Below, piece by piece: positions 7,994-17,742 of a DNA stretch of 64,000 nucleotides (the first letter of the stretch is position 1; each line of letters begins with the position of its first letter). Under the pieces are notes generated by a model. That model was not told where the DNA came from. It was given only the letters and a program-made list of their open reading frames with translations, and made no database searches. Made by a program: the position numbers and the translations under genes. This DNA comes from Salegentibacter sp. 24. Its GTDB lineage: Bacteria; Bacteroidota; Bacteroidia; Flavobacteriales; Flavobacteriaceae. The stretch is from positions 1-64,000 of the forward strand of contig NZ_SNWE01000017.1 of the NCBI RefSeq assembly GCF_004362395.1, read 5' to 3'.

Positions 7994-9778
7994 TTAATTT
8001 TTGCTGCGTCTTCTTTTAATGGAGCTTTCAATGTTTTTATTTCGGTTCCCGGTTCTTTTTCCTTTTCCCGAATCACCAGAACTATCTGAACGTCTACGAC
8101 CCCCACCTTTAAAGTCTGATTTTCCTCCACCTTTGTTAAATTTTCCACCTTTTCGGCCGCCACCGCCACCGCGTTTTCCACGGCCTCCAGTATCTGTAGT
8201 TTCTTCAACATTTATAAACCTACCTTGATGTTTGAAGTCCTTAAAGGTACTTAAAACAGTTTCGGTATGTTTTGAATCCGTGTTAAAGAAAGAGAAACTA
8301 TCTTTAACATCCACTTTGTAGACATCGTCTCGTCCAAGATCAAGAGTTGCTTTAAGGAAATCCTTCAAGCTCATCCAATCGAATCCGTCTTTAGAACCAA
8401 CATTAATAAAGTATCTTGTAGAATCTCCATAGCTGCCACCTTCTGCAGGAGCTGAAGGAGAACTCAGGCCTTCAGAATTTTTATAATAGTTGAAGAATCT
8501 GGTAAACTCTACAGAAAAGAACTTCTTAATCAGCTCCTCTTTGGTGAAATCTTCCAAAACTTCATTGATGCCAGGTAAATATGCTTCAATTTCTGGATTG
8601 ATTTTAGTTTCCTTAATATCATTGGCCAGGTGAAACAACTGGACACGGCAAATTTCCATGCCGTCTGGAATATCTTTTTGTTCGAACTTCTGTTGGATAA
8701 TACGCTCAATACTTTTGATTTTACGCATTTCGCTTTTGGTAACAATAACCATAGAAACTCCACTTTTCCCTGCACGACCAGTACGACCACTTCGGTGGGT
8801 ATAAGTTTCGATCTCATCGGGTAGCTGATAGTTAATTACGTGCGTAATATCATCTACATCAATTCCGCGGGCTGCAACATCTGTAGCCACTAACATTTGG
8901 ATTTGTTTGCTTCTAAAGCTTTTCATCACCAAATCACGCTGGTTTTGACTAAGGTCACCGTGCAATGCTGCAGCGCTGTACCCGTCTTCAATAAGCTTTT
9001 CTGCTACTTTTTGAGTATCTCTTTTTGTTCGACAGAAAATTACCGAAAAGATATCCGGATTGGCATCTGCCAGTCTCTTTAAAGCTTCGTAGCGTTGTCT
9101 GGAATTAACAAGGTAAAATTCGTGGGAAACATTAGATGTTCCCTGATTTTTAGATCCTACGGTAATTTCAATAGGCGTACGCATAAATTTTTTGGCAATA
9201 GTTGCAACTTCTTTTGGCATAGTTGCAGAAAATAACCAGGTATGCTTTTCTTTGGGAGTATGCGAAAGTATGGCTTTAATGTCTTCAAAAAAGCCCATAT
9301 TTAGCATTTCATCGGCTTCATCTAAAACACAGTATTCTATTTTAGAAATATCTACTAAGTTACGATTAATCATATCTTGCATACGACCTGGCGTAGCTAC
9401 GATAATTTGCGCACCCCGTTCAATTTGGCGAGCCTGGTCTGTGATACTGGCGCCACCATATATAGCAACAGGATTAAGACCTTTCTCAAATTTCGAGTAA
9501 TTTTTTAATTCGTTGGTAATTTGTAGGCAAAGTTCGCGCGTTGGCGAAAGAATTAATGCCTGGGTATGTTTTTTACTTACGTTTATTTTCTGGATAAGCG
9601 GGAATCCAAAAGCAGCTGTCTTTCCTGTACCGGTTTGGGCTAATGCTACCATATCGGTATCTTCGTTTAATAATACAGGAATCGCTTTTTCCTGTATTTC
9701 ACTCGGGTCTGTAAAACCCATTTCTTCGACTGCTTTAAGAATAGAAGGGTTTAAACCTAATTGTTCAAATTTGTTCAT
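7994..9778 (-). CDS. DEAD-box ATP-dependent RNA helicase with DbpA-type RNA-binding domain
   Basis: About 594 residues. Motifs: the Q-motif region, AQTGTGKT (47-54), PTRELCLQ (79-86), TPGR, DEAD (153-156), SAT (185-187), and HRSGRTGRAG near 335. After the helicase core comes a DbpA/CsdA-like RNA-binding domain (about 450-525), then a Gly/Arg/Lys-rich tail that probably binds RNA without sequence specificity. A start at MNKFEQLGL is chosen; the in-frame start 14 codons earlier adds a non-conserved leader and overlaps the promoter element. Such flavobacterial proteins act in ribosome assembly or cold adaptation. Confidence 0.93.
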   Translation of the reverse strand: MNKFEQLGLNPSILKAVEEMGFTDPSEIQEKAIPVLLNEDTDMVALAQTGTGKTAAFGFPLIQKINVSKKHTQALILSPTRELCLQITNELKNYSKFEKGLNPVAIYGGASITDQARQIERGAQIIVATPGRMQDMINRNLVDISKIEYCVLDEADEMLNMGFFEDIKAILSHTPKEKHTWLFSATMPKEVATIAKKFMRTPIEITVGSKNQGTSNVSHEFYLVNSRQRYEALKRLADANPDIFSVIFCRTKRDTQKVAEKLIEDGYSAAALHGDLSQNQRDLVMKSFRSKQIQMLVATDVAARGIDVDDITHVINYQLPDEIETYTHRSGRTGRAGKSGVSMVIVTKSEMRKIKSIERIIQQKFEQKDIPDGMEICRVQLFHLANDIKETKINPEIEAYLPGINEVLEDFTKEELIKKFFSVEFTRFFNYYKNSEGLSSPSAPAEGGSYGDSTRYFINVGSKDGFDWMSLKDFLKATLDLGRDDVYKVDVKDSFSFFNTDSKHTETVLSTFKDFKHQGRFINVEETTDTGGRGKRGGGGGRKGGKFNKGGGKSDFKGGGRRRSDSSGDSGKGKRTGNRNKNIESSIKRRRSKN

Positions 9779-9797
9779 ATAAAAATTAAATAAGCGG

Positions 9798-9805
9798 CAA
9801 AGGTA
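9798..9805 (-). promoter_or_regulatory. -7 element upstream of the DEAD-box helicase
   Basis: On the minus strand TACCTTTG, a perfect TAnnTTTG, 19 bases before the chosen ATG. No clear TTG at the -33 spacing. It supports the shorter start, since the longer ORF would begin upstream of it. Confidence 0.5.
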
Positions 9806-9840
9806 CGGCTTAGATAGCAATATATTACCATCAACTTTCT

Positions 9841-10413
9841 TTATTTTGAAAGATAGGTGATTAGCTCCCTAAAAGCTTTTCCGCGATGGCTGATTTCAGA
9901 TTTTTCTGTCAGACTCATTTCGGCAAAGGTTATTTTAAAATTGTTAGGCCTGAAAACAGGATCGTATCCAAAACCTTTGTCACCATGTGACTCTTTTGTT
10001 ATCTCTCCTTTACAAATACCTGTAAATAGGTTTTGATTATCATTTAAATTTAAAGCGATAGCGGTTTTAAATTGCGCCTTTCGGTTGTTTTTATTCTCTA
10101 AAAGGCTTAGTAATTTTCTTACATTAGCTAGATCATTTTTATCATTACCGGCATATCGAGCAGAAAGAACCCCAGGTTCCCCGTTAAGCGCTTCAACTTC
10201 AAGACCTGTATCATCAGCAAAGCAATTATAGCCATACCGATGTTTAACATGTTCTGCTTTTAAAATGGCATTTCCTTCTATAGTATCAGCAGTTTCCGGA
10301 ATTTCTTCATCACACCCGATATCATCCAAGGATAAAAGTTTGATATAGTGGGGAAGAAGGAATTTAATTTCTTCCAGTTTGTTTTTATTATGAGTGGCAA
10401 ATACAAGCTCCAT
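9841..10413 (-). CDS. rdgB: non-canonical purine NTP pyrophosphatase (RdgB/HAM1)
   Basis: Hydrolyses ITP, dITP and XTP to monophosphates so that deaminated purines are not incorporated. Family motifs: FATHNKNKLEEI at the N-terminus, FADDTGLEVEAL with the catalytic Asp residues (65-76), GEPGVLSARYAG, and GYDPVF near 148. The 190-residue length is normal. RlmH lies 10 bases upstream in the same direction, so the pair is probably one operon. Confidence 0.96.
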   Translation of the reverse strand: MELVFATHNKNKLEEIKFLLPHYIKLLSLDDIGCDEEIPETADTIEGNAILKAEHVKHRYGYNCFADDTGLEVEALNGEPGVLSARYAGNDKNDLANVRKLLSLLENKNNRKAQFKTAIALNLNDNQNLFTGICKGEITKESHGDKGFGYDPVFRPNNFKITFAEMSLTEKSEISHRGKAFRELITYLSK

Positions 10414-10423
10414 AGGTTGTGTT

Positions 10424-10897
10424 TTAGCGGTGATGGTATGGTTCGTTTTTTAGAATGGTGAAAGCGCGGTATAATTGTTCTGTGAAAAACAAGCGTACCA
10501 TTTGGTGAGAAAATGTCATTTGTGAAAGCGAGATTTTAGTATCAGCTCTATTGTAAACCATTTCAGAAAAACCATAAGGACCACCGATTATAAAGATAAG
10601 TTGTTTAAGGCCGCTGTTTAATCGCTTCTGAATAAACACCGAAAATTTTTCAGATGAAAATTCTTTTCCATTTTCATCTAAAAGTATGATAAAATCTGAA
10701 TTCTGCACTTTATTCAGTATCAATTCTCCTTCTTTTTCTTTTTGCTGACCTTCATCTAGTTTTTTTGATTTTTTAAGATCGGGGATTATTTCGATCTCAA
10801 ATTTATTATAAAACTGTAGCCGCTTTTTATAAATTTCAACAAGTTGTTTAAGCTCCCGATTATCGGTCTTTCCTATACAGAGTAATTTTATGGTCAT
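10424..10897 (-). CDS. rlmH: 23S rRNA (pseudouridine1915-N3)-methyltransferase
   Basis: A small SPOUT methyltransferase acting on pseudouridine 1915 of helix 69 in 70S ribosomes. The 157-residue length, the ILLDENGKEFSSEKF segment, the SAM-knot FIIGGPYGF and the C-terminal LSQMTFSHQMVRLFFTEQLYRA, YHH are all family hallmarks. First gene of an rlmH-rdgB pair, divergent from nadC. Confidence 0.97.
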   Translation of the reverse strand: MTIKLLCIGKTDNRELKQLVEIYKKRLQFYNKFEIEIIPDLKKSKKLDEGQQKEKEGELILNKVQNSDFIILLDENGKEFSSEKFSVFIQKRLNSGLKQLIFIIGGPYGFSEMVYNRADTKISLSQMTFSHQMVRLFFTEQLYRAFTILKNEPYHHR

Positions 10898-10948
10898 ACG
10901 GTAGATTTAACACAGACTTTGCTACATTTACAAAAATAAGTATTGCAA

Positions 10949-11806
10949 ATGATCTCAAAAGAACAATTTGAAAAAGAAATAGATATTATCATAGAAAATG
11001 CAATAAGAGAGGATGTTGGAGAAGGTGATCACAGTTCTTTAGCTTGCATTCCTGCCGGAGTCAATGGAAAAGCTAAACTTCTGGTTAAGGACAAGGGAAT
11101 TTTAGCCGGAGTAGATTTTGCGTTAAAAGTTTTTGAAAAAATAGATCCTAAACTAAAGGTGGAAGTTTTAACTCAGGATGGGGAAGCCATAGAATCCGGT
11201 CAAATTGCATTTTATGTCGATGGAAGTTCTCAATCTATCTTAAAAGCTGAAAGATTAGTTTTAAATGCGATGCAACGTATGAGTGCTATTGCAACTAAAA
11301 CCAACACTTTCGTTAAAAAGCTTGAGGGGACTGAAACAAAAATTTTAGATACGCGTAAGACTACTCCTGGTATACGTGCTTTAGAGAAATGGGCGGTAAA
11401 AATAGGGGGAGGAGAAAACCATAGGTTTGCTTTATACGATATGATAATGTTAAAGGACAATCATATAGATTTTGCAGGTGGAATTACCAAAGCTATAAAT
11501 AAAACCCAAAATTACCTTAAATCAAATAAACTTGATCTTAAAATCATTGTAGAGGCCAGAAATTTAAAAGAAATTGAAGAAATATTAGAAAACGAAGGTG
11601 TTTTTCGTATCCTAATAGATAATTTTAATTACGAAGATACTCGGCAGGCAGTCAAACTTATTGATGGAAAGTGCTTAACAGAGTCTAGTGGTGGAATTAA
11701 TTTGGATACTGTGCGAAAATATGCAGAATGCGGTGTGGATTATATTTCCAGTGGTGCCTTAACCCATTCGGTTTATAATCTAGACCTCAGTTTAAAAGCA
11801 ATGTAA
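10949..11806 (+). CDS. nadC: nicotinate-nucleotide pyrophosphorylase (quinolinate phosphoribosyltransferase)
   Basis: Converts quinolinate plus PRPP to nicotinate mononucleotide in NAD synthesis. Landmarks: REDVGEGDHSS, the LNAMQRMSAIAT helix, TRKTTPGIRALEKWAVKIGGGENHR and LKDNHI (substrate-binding Arg/Lys/His). The ATG at 10949 is preferred to a TTG two codons earlier. It is followed within 3 bases by the BrkB-like gene. Confidence 0.96.
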   Translation: MISKEQFEKEIDIIIENAIREDVGEGDHSSLACIPAGVNGKAKLLVKDKGILAGVDFALKVFEKIDPKLKVEVLTQDGEAIESGQIAFYVDGSSQSILKAERLVLNAMQRMSAIATKTNTFVKKLEGTETKILDTRKTTPGIRALEKWAVKIGGGENHRFALYDMIMLKDNHIDFAGGITKAINKTQNYLKSNKLDLKIIVEARNLKEIEEILENEGVFRILIDNFNYEDTRQAVKLIDGKCLTESSGGINLDTVRKYAECGVDYISSGALTHSVYNLDLSLKAM

Positions 11807-11809
11807 TTT

Positions 11810-12730
11810 ATGGCTCCAAAGAAAGCCTTTATATCTAAATTAGAGCAATTTTCAAACTGGTGGGAAAGAAAAACCAAGGGAGTAATTTTGCCCGGATTCG
11901 ATGGTTTATCGCTTTATGATCTTTGGGAAATTTATTCTGGCGGGATTATAAAAGGAACTTTCTCTACAAGAGCTAGTGCCATTGCATTTAGTTTTTTTAT
12001 GGCCTTGTTTCCATTTTTGCTATTTATGCTTAACCTGATTCCATATATTGATTTTATAGATGATTTTCAGCTGCAATTCCTTATTTTTATGGATTCGCTT
12101 CTTCCGCCCAACACCTCAGATTTTTTTAACGATATATTTCTCGATATTGCCAACACTCCTCGTGGAGGCTTGCTTTCATTAGCCTTTATAATTTCTATTT
12201 TTTTAATGACTAACGGTATCAATGCTATTTTTACGGGTTTTGAATTTTCTTATCACACTAATGCTAATCGTTCTATAGTAAGACAATACCTGGTTGCAGT
12301 CGGTGTATCTCTAATTATGTCTTTGTTATTATTACTTACGGTAATTCTGGCAGTGTATTTAACCTATGCAGTGAGTGATTTTAATGAATTAGGAATAGGA
12401 TTCTCTGATCTTAGTACGGCCTTTGTAAAATACCTGGTGTTTATTTTACTAATCTATATTGCGGTAGCAACTTTATATTATTTTGGAACTAAAGAAGCAA
12501 GACAGGCACGCTTTTTTTCTATTGGAGCTTTTTTTACCACTATTCTTATAGTAATCTTTACTTATCTCTTTGGTTTATATATTGAAAATTTTTCTACATA
12601 TAATGAGCTTTATGGCTCGATTGGTGCATTATTAATATTAATGGTGTATATCTGGTTAAATTCTAATATATTGCTTTTAGGCTTTGAATTAAATGCATCA
12701 TTAATAAAAATGAAGAAAAAAAATAAATAA
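11810..12730 (+). CDS. YihY/BrkB family inner-membrane protein
   Basis: 306 residues with about six membrane segments. The FSTRASAIAFSFFMALFPFLLFMLNLIPYI segment and the C-terminal YGSIGALLILMVYIWLNSNILLLGFELNA are typical of the family once wrongly called ribonuclease BN. The function is not established; transport has been proposed. It begins 3 bases after nadC and is probably in its operon. Confidence 0.9.
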   Translation: MAPKKAFISKLEQFSNWWERKTKGVILPGFDGLSLYDLWEIYSGGIIKGTFSTRASAIAFSFFMALFPFLLFMLNLIPYIDFIDDFQLQFLIFMDSLLPPNTSDFFNDIFLDIANTPRGGLLSLAFIISIFLMTNGINAIFTGFEFSYHTNANRSIVRQYLVAVGVSLIMSLLLLLTVILAVYLTYAVSDFNELGIGFSDLSTAFVKYLVFILLIYIAVATLYYFGTKEARQARFFSIGAFFTTILIVIFTYLFGLYIENFSTYNELYGSIGALLILMVYIWLNSNILLLGFELNASLIKMKKKNK

Positions 12731-12755
12731 TTTACCAATCTAAAATCGTTCTAAA

Positions 12756-13319
12756 ATGAAAAATGTATTAATCCTATTAATGGTTGTTTTCGGCTTAAAT
12801 TTAACTTTCGCACAGACCGAAATTGGAGGTGTTACTTTGCCCGATGTGTTAGAATATGGTTCTCAGGAGATAGAACTTAACGGAGCCGGAGTAAGAGAAA
12901 AGTTCTGGATGGATATGTATGCCGGCGGCCTTTATCTTACGAATAAGTCGGAGAATGCTTTAGAAATATTGACTAAAGATGAAGCGATGGCAATAAGACT
13001 GCATATCGTTTCAAAAATGATTACTAGCGAGAGAATGATGGAAGCTGTCAATGAAGGTTTTAAAAATGCAACAGACGGAAATACCGCACCAATTTTCACT
13101 GAAATTAAAAAATTCATCAGCTTTTTTGAAGATGAAATTAATAAAGGAGATGTTTTTGATATCGTATACTTACCTAGCAGGGGTTCGGTAGTCTATAAAA
13201 ATGGAAAAGAATTGGGCTCAATTCAGGGAATGGAATTTAAAAAAGCTTTATTTGGAATATGGCTTTCTAATCGACCAGCGGATGAAGATCTGAAAGAAGG
13301 TCTGTTGGGTAAACAATAA
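12756..13319 (+). CDS. exported chalcone-isomerase-like protein
   Basis: 187 residues with a signal peptide (to about FAQ, residue 20). The mature part starts EIGGVTLPDVLEYG and has LNGAGVREKFWMDMYAGGLYL, then the later GSIQGMEFKKALFGIWLS, which match bacterial chalcone-isomerase-like (CHI) proteins. These have the CHI fold and probably bind fatty acids or similar ligands rather than act on flavonoids. The next gene starts 3 bases after it. Confidence 0.85.
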   Translation: MKNVLILLMVVFGLNLTFAQTEIGGVTLPDVLEYGSQEIELNGAGVREKFWMDMYAGGLYLTNKSENALEILTKDEAMAIRLHIVSKMITSERMMEAVNEGFKNATDGNTAPIFTEIKKFISFFEDEINKGDVFDIVYLPSRGSVVYKNGKELGSIQGMEFKKALFGIWLSNRPADEDLKEGLLGKQ

Positions 13320-13322
13320 AAT

Positions 13323-13769
13323 ATGAATATAATGAGAACCAAATTCAACTTATTTAACTTATTGCTTTTTGGATTTATCCTGGTTTCTCCTGGACTCCTT
13401 GCACAAGGTGTATTTGGGAAATGGAAGGTAGTTAACGATGAGGGACGTGTAAATTCTATAGTGGAGATTTATAAAAAAGATGGTGCTGTTCACGGAAAGG
13501 TAATACGGATCACCAAAGAAGAACACCGCGACCGTAAATGTACCGAGTGTCCGGGAGAATTAAAAAATAAACCTATCGAAGGCTTAAACGTAATTCGTGA
13601 TTTTGTAAAGGAAGGTGACGAGTATGTGGATGGCACTTTGATAGACCCAAAGTCAGGGAAAGAATATGAAGGTAAAATTTGGGTTGATGAAGATAACCCT
13701 GATGAGCTAAACGTTAGGGGATACATTGCTTTTTTCTATAAAACAAAAGTTTGGGAAAGATTAGAATAA
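13323..13769 (+). CDS. DUF2147 exported protein
   Basis: 148 residues: signal peptide ending near LAQ, then GVFGKWKVVNDEGRVNSIVEIY and a C-terminal YIAFFYKTKVWERLE, the usual ends of DUF2147, a small lipocalin-like secreted family. A conserved pair of Cys lies in RKCTECPGEL. In-frame ATGs at 13323 and 13332 are both possible starts. Terminator follows. Confidence 0.87.
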   Translation: MNIMRTKFNLFNLLLFGFILVSPGLLAQGVFGKWKVVNDEGRVNSIVEIYKKDGAVHGKVIRITKEEHRDRKCTECPGELKNKPIEGLNVIRDFVKEGDEYVDGTLIDPKSGKEYEGKIWVDEDNPDELNVRGYIAFFYKTKVWERLE

Positions 13770-13790
13770 AACTTTTAAAATTTAAATATT

Positions 13791-13825
13791 AAAACCATTC
13801 TTTTTTAAAGGATGGTTTTTATTTT
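13791..13825 (+). terminator. terminator after the DUF2147 gene
   Basis: AAAACCATTC pairs with GGATGGTTTT (one mismatch/wobble) around a 10-base loop, followed by a T-rich run. Confidence 0.75.
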
Positions 13826-13909
13826 TGAATACAAATACCTAGGCTTTTGCACTACGATTTTTTTTTCAACTAAACATCCAGGGAATTTTCCCAGAGTAGA
13901 TTCGTCCAT

Positions 13910-16363
13910 ATGTCGTATTTTATAGATGTAATTTTACCACTTCCTTTACAAAGACGCTTCACTTATGTAATAACTCAAGAAGAAGCCGACTTTTTGGAAG
14001 AAGGAATGCGGGTCGCGGTGCCGTTTGGTAAGTCAAAGGTTTATACTGCTATCGTGGCTAAAATCCACCAAAATCCACCCTTGGTTTATGAGGCAAAACC
14101 TATAAATCAAATTTTGGATAAAAGACCTCTGGTGACACAACATCAGCTAAAATTCTGGTCATGGATTGCCTCCTATTATATGTGCGCCGAAGGGGACGTG
14201 TTAAAAGCGGCATTACCTGGTGCATTTTTGTTGGAAAGCGAAAGCATCGTTCAGCTTATTAAAAATGCTAAAATTGATGAAAATGAGCTCAAAGATGATG
14301 AGTATTTAGTTATTGAGGCTTTACAGCGACAATCTTCAGTGAAAATCCAGGAAGTGATGAAAATCCTGGACAAAAAAGCTGTTTTGCCTGTTATAAATGC
14401 TTTAGTAGAAAAGGGTTTGATCGTTCTGAATCAGGAAATTTATGAGCAGTATAAACCTAAAAAAGTTCGTTTTGTAAAATTGAATCCGGTATATGAGAAT
14501 GAGACTGAAATGCATCGGCTTTTAGATGAACTGGAAAAAGCGCCCAAACAGAAGGAAGCTTTATTAAGTTATTTCAGCGTTACGGCACAAGTTAAAAAAC
14601 TTTTAAGGCTAAAAGAACTATGCGAGAAGTCCGGTGTTTCTGCAGGCATTATTAAAAGCCTAATTAATAAGGATATTTTCGAAGAATATTATGTGAAGAC
14701 TGATAGAGTTAACTTTAATGGAGTATCCTCTGAAACAGGAATTCACTTAAGTGAAACGCAAGGTAAGGCCTTTATAGAAATTGAAACCGGACTAAAGGAA
14801 CATGCTGTTTGTTTATTGCACGGAATTACTTCTTCCGGAAAAACAGAAATCTACATCAAGCTTATTGAAAAAGTTATTAATGGTGGCCAGCAGGCACTTT
14901 ATGTATTGCCGGAAATTGCATTAACTACTCAGTTAATCGAGCGCCTGCGATCTTATTTTGGAGATAAGGTATTGGTTTATCACAGTAAATATTCAGTAAA
15001 CGAAAGAGTAGAAGTGTATCAGCATATTCTGGAAAATTCAGAAAAAGCTAGAATTGTAATTGGTGCACGTTCTTCTATTTTTCTACCATTTGCAAATTTA
15101 GGCCTAATCGTAGTAGATGAAGAACACGAAACTTCTTTCAAGCAATTTGATCCTGCTCCTCGTTACCACGCAAGAGACGCCGCGGTAGTACTGGCGAATT
15201 TCTTTAAGGCAAAAACTATTTTAGGATCTGCTACACCTTCACTGGAATCCTATTTTAACGCTCAGCATCATAAATATGCTTTTGTGGAATTAAACCGAAG
15301 ATTTGGTGACGTACAGGAGCCTGCAATAGAAATTGTAGATATAAAAAGCAAATACAAAAAAAAGGAAATGAAAGGGCATTTTTCCGATAAAATGCTTGCT
15401 GAAATTCATGAAACTTTGAATCTAGGAGAACAGGTGATTTTATTTCAAAATCGTAGAGGTTTTTCACCGGTCCTTGAATGTAATACATGCGGTCATTCTC
15501 CCCAATGTCCAAATTGTGATGTTAGTTTGACCTATCATAGCCATAATAATCAGCTGCGCTGTCATTATTGTGGATATCATATAGCAATGCAAAAAAAATG
15601 TATGGCCTGCGATAGTTCGGAGATTACCACCAAAGGGTTTGGGACCGAACAAATTGAAACTGAGTTGAAAGCTATTTTTCCTGATTATAAAACCGCAAGA
15701 ATGGATCAGGATACCACTCGAGGAAAATATGCCTATGAAAAACTAATTAATGCTTTTGAACAACAGGAAATAGATATTCTGATTGGGACCCAAATGCTTT
15801 CCAAGGGCCTTGATTTTCGAAAGGTAAACCTCGTAGGTATTATGAATGCGGATAATTTACTGAATTTTCCCGATTTCAGGGCTCATGAGCGAAGTTTTCA
15901 TCTCATGCTTCAGGTTGCGGGTAGGGCAGGAAGAACTAAAAAACAAGGAAAGGTTTTAATTCAAAGTTATAATCCACATCATCAAATTATTCAACAAGTT
16001 TCAATGGGTGATTATCTTGGAATGTATAAGGATCAGTTAGAAGAGCGCTATAATTATAAATATCCACCTTTTTATAGATTGATCAGGCTTACACTGAAGT
16101 GTCGTGATTACTCGAAAACCAATGAAGCTGCAGATTGGCTGGCGTTAGGTATGAAAAATGTTTTTAAAGAAAATGTACTAGGTCCCGAATTTCCCCCTGT
16201 GGCAAGAATTAGGAATGAATATTACAAAAATATCCTGCTTAAAATTCCGCAACAACAATCTTTAGGTAAAACCAAAGAAGTTCTTAACAAAATTATGGGA
16301 AGTTTTAATGCTATCGGAGCTTATAGAAGTGTAAAAGTGGTGATCAACGTTGATCCCATTTAA
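13910..16363 (+). CDS. priA: primosomal replication-restart helicase PriA
   Basis: 817 residues. PriA recognises stalled forks and reloads DnaB. The N-terminal 3'-DNA-binding domain begins YFIDVILPLPLQRRFTY. The helicase core has Walker A GITSSGKTE (305-313), DEEH (403-406) and GSATPS. The zinc-binding region has eight Cys at 524, 527, 533, 536, 551, 554, 564 and 567. GRAGR is in the second RecA lobe. Complete. Confidence 0.97.
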   Translation: MSYFIDVILPLPLQRRFTYVITQEEADFLEEGMRVAVPFGKSKVYTAIVAKIHQNPPLVYEAKPINQILDKRPLVTQHQLKFWSWIASYYMCAEGDVLKAALPGAFLLESESIVQLIKNAKIDENELKDDEYLVIEALQRQSSVKIQEVMKILDKKAVLPVINALVEKGLIVLNQEIYEQYKPKKVRFVKLNPVYENETEMHRLLDELEKAPKQKEALLSYFSVTAQVKKLLRLKELCEKSGVSAGIIKSLINKDIFEEYYVKTDRVNFNGVSSETGIHLSETQGKAFIEIETGLKEHAVCLLHGITSSGKTEIYIKLIEKVINGGQQALYVLPEIALTTQLIERLRSYFGDKVLVYHSKYSVNERVEVYQHILENSEKARIVIGARSSIFLPFANLGLIVVDEEHETSFKQFDPAPRYHARDAAVVLANFFKAKTILGSATPSLESYFNAQHHKYAFVELNRRFGDVQEPAIEIVDIKSKYKKKEMKGHFSDKMLAEIHETLNLGEQVILFQNRRGFSPVLECNTCGHSPQCPNCDVSLTYHSHNNQLRCHYCGYHIAMQKKCMACDSSEITTKGFGTEQIETELKAIFPDYKTARMDQDTTRGKYAYEKLINAFEQQEIDILIGTQMLSKGLDFRKVNLVGIMNADNLLNFPDFRAHERSFHLMLQVAGRAGRTKKQGKVLIQSYNPHHQIIQQVSMGDYLGMYKDQLEERYNYKYPPFYRLIRLTLKCRDYSKTNEAADWLALGMKNVFKENVLGPEFPPVARIRNEYYKNILLKIPQQQSLGKTKEVLNKIMGSFNAIGAYRSVKVVINVDPI

Positions 16364-16427
16364 CGGGTTGGTAGATGTAATTTTTCTACCTAATACGAAG
16401 ACAATCATTCGGATATTAACAAGGAAT

Positions 16428-17165
16428 TTATTGTATGGCACTTAAAGCTTCAACAAGGTTGTTTTTTTTGTGCCTGCTAAGGGGTAATTTTTGCTTGTCT
16501 ATTTCAATGTTCTTAGAATTATATCTCTCGATTTTATCCAGGTTTACAATATAAGATTTATGGGTTCTGAGAAATTTATCGTTGGGAAGTTGTTCCTCAA
16601 AGGATTTCATTGTAGCCAGTACCACGAAGTTTTCTTTTTCCGTAACAAATTTTACATAATCTCCTAATGCCTGAATATACTTAAGTTTATTCAGAAAAAC
16701 TTTTCGGTTTTTGAGATTGCTTTTTACGAAAATATAATCGTCATCCTCAGGCACCGCTGTGATTTGGTGTTTTAATTTATACAGGTTTACCGCCTTATTA
16801 ACCGCATTGTTGAAACGTTCTTTTGTTACCGGCTTATGAATATAATCTACCGCATCATAATCAAAAGCTTTAAAAGCATATTGCGTTTTCCCGGTAACAA
16901 AAATAATTTGAGGCTTATTTGGCAGATCGTCTAAAAGTTCAAAACCGGTTAATACCGGCATTTCAATATCCAGAAATATTAAATCGATTTCATTATCGAG
17001 AAGACCATTTTTTGTCTCAATGGCGTTATTATACTCAGCAACCAGTTTAAGATTTGCATGATCCTTGATAAGCTTCACGATAGATAAACGCTGTAAGCTG
17101 GAATCATCAACAACAATACATTTGAGTAAAATTTCTTCCACAGTAGTTAGGTTAAGTAATAACAA
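16428..17165 (-). CDS. LytTR-type two-component response regulator
   Basis: 245 residues. Receiver domain: acidic pair D20-D21, phosphoacceptor D66 in LIFLDIEMP, and K111 in HKP. The C-terminal half is a LytTR DNA-binding domain (VFLNKLKYIQALGDYVKF, then LPNDKFLRTHKSYIVNLDKIE). No sensor kinase is adjacent; LytS-type partners are often unlinked in flavobacteria. The true start could be several codons downstream, as the first 12 residues are not part of the receiver fold. Confidence 0.93.
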   Translation of the reverse strand: MLLLNLTTVEEILLKCIVVDDSSLQRLSIVKLIKDHANLKLVAEYNNAIETKNGLLDNEIDLIFLDIEMPVLTGFELLDDLPNKPQIIFVTGKTQYAFKAFDYDAVDYIHKPVTKERFNNAVNKAVNLYKLKHQITAVPEDDDYIFVKSNLKNRKVFLNKLKYIQALGDYVKFVTEKENFVVLATMKSFEEQLPNDKFLRTHKSYIVNLDKIERYNSKNIEIDKQKLPLSRHKKNNLVEALSAIQ

Positions 17166-17340
17166 TATTAAACATAATATCTTATAATTACAAGATAAAC
17201 TTTAAATTCGTTGAATAAATTGAAGTTTATCTTTTCTTATTAAATGTGTTTTATATATTTAATTGAATATGTCGAAATTCTTTTGGTTTTTCTTCCATGA
17301 AAGTTTCTGTACCCCCCCAATTGGAGTTTATGTTTAAGCT

Positions 17341-17370
17341 TTGAAAATAGAAATAAAAGAGTTACTTTTG
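17341..17370 (+). promoter_or_regulatory. promoter of rpsF-rpsR-rplI
   Basis: TTG at 17341-17343, exactly 19 bases, then TACTTTTG at 17363-17370: a perfect match to the Bacteroidota sigma-A consensus TTG-N19-TAnnTTTG. It lies 30 bases before the rpsF start. Confidence 0.88.
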
Positions 17371-17398
17371 CAGCCAATTTAATTTAAAGTAAATTTTT

Positions 17399-17740
17399 AT
17401 GAACACTTATGAAACTGTTTTCATCTTGAATCCCGTTTTATCTGATGAACAGATAAAGGAGACAGTTCAGAAATACGAAGAATTTCTTGTTTCTAAAGGG
17501 GCCGAGATGGTATCGAAAGAAAATTGGGGGCTTAGAAAATTAGCCTACCCAGTTCAACACAAAAAAAGCGGGTTTTACCACCTGTTTGAATTCAAGGCTC
17601 CAGGAGAGGCCATAGAGCCATTGGAACTTGCTTTTAGAAGAGACGAGCGTATGATGCGTTATTTAACTGTAAGGTTAGATAAACACGCAATCGCCTGGGC
17701 TGAGAAAAGAAGAAATAGAAGACAACAAGAAAAAGCGTAA
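17399..17740 (+). CDS. rpsF: 30S ribosomal protein S6
   Basis: 113 residues. S6 forms a heterodimer with S18 on the 30S platform. The start [19 protein letters not shown] and internal [20 protein letters not shown] are diagnostic. First gene of the rpsF-rpsR-rplI operon; S18 starts 3 bases later. Confidence 0.98.
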   Translation: MNTYETVFILNPVLSDEQIKETVQKYEEFLVSKGAEMVSKENWGLRKLAYPVQHKKSGFYHLFEFKAPGEAIEPLELAFRRDERMMRYLTVRLDKHAIAWAEKRRNRRQQEKA

Positions 17741-17742
17741 GT

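Noticed and set aside
7975-8211. 78-codon ORF in the tail of the helicase
   Set aside because: Alternate frame of the Gly/Arg-rich C-terminal region of the DEAD-box gene.
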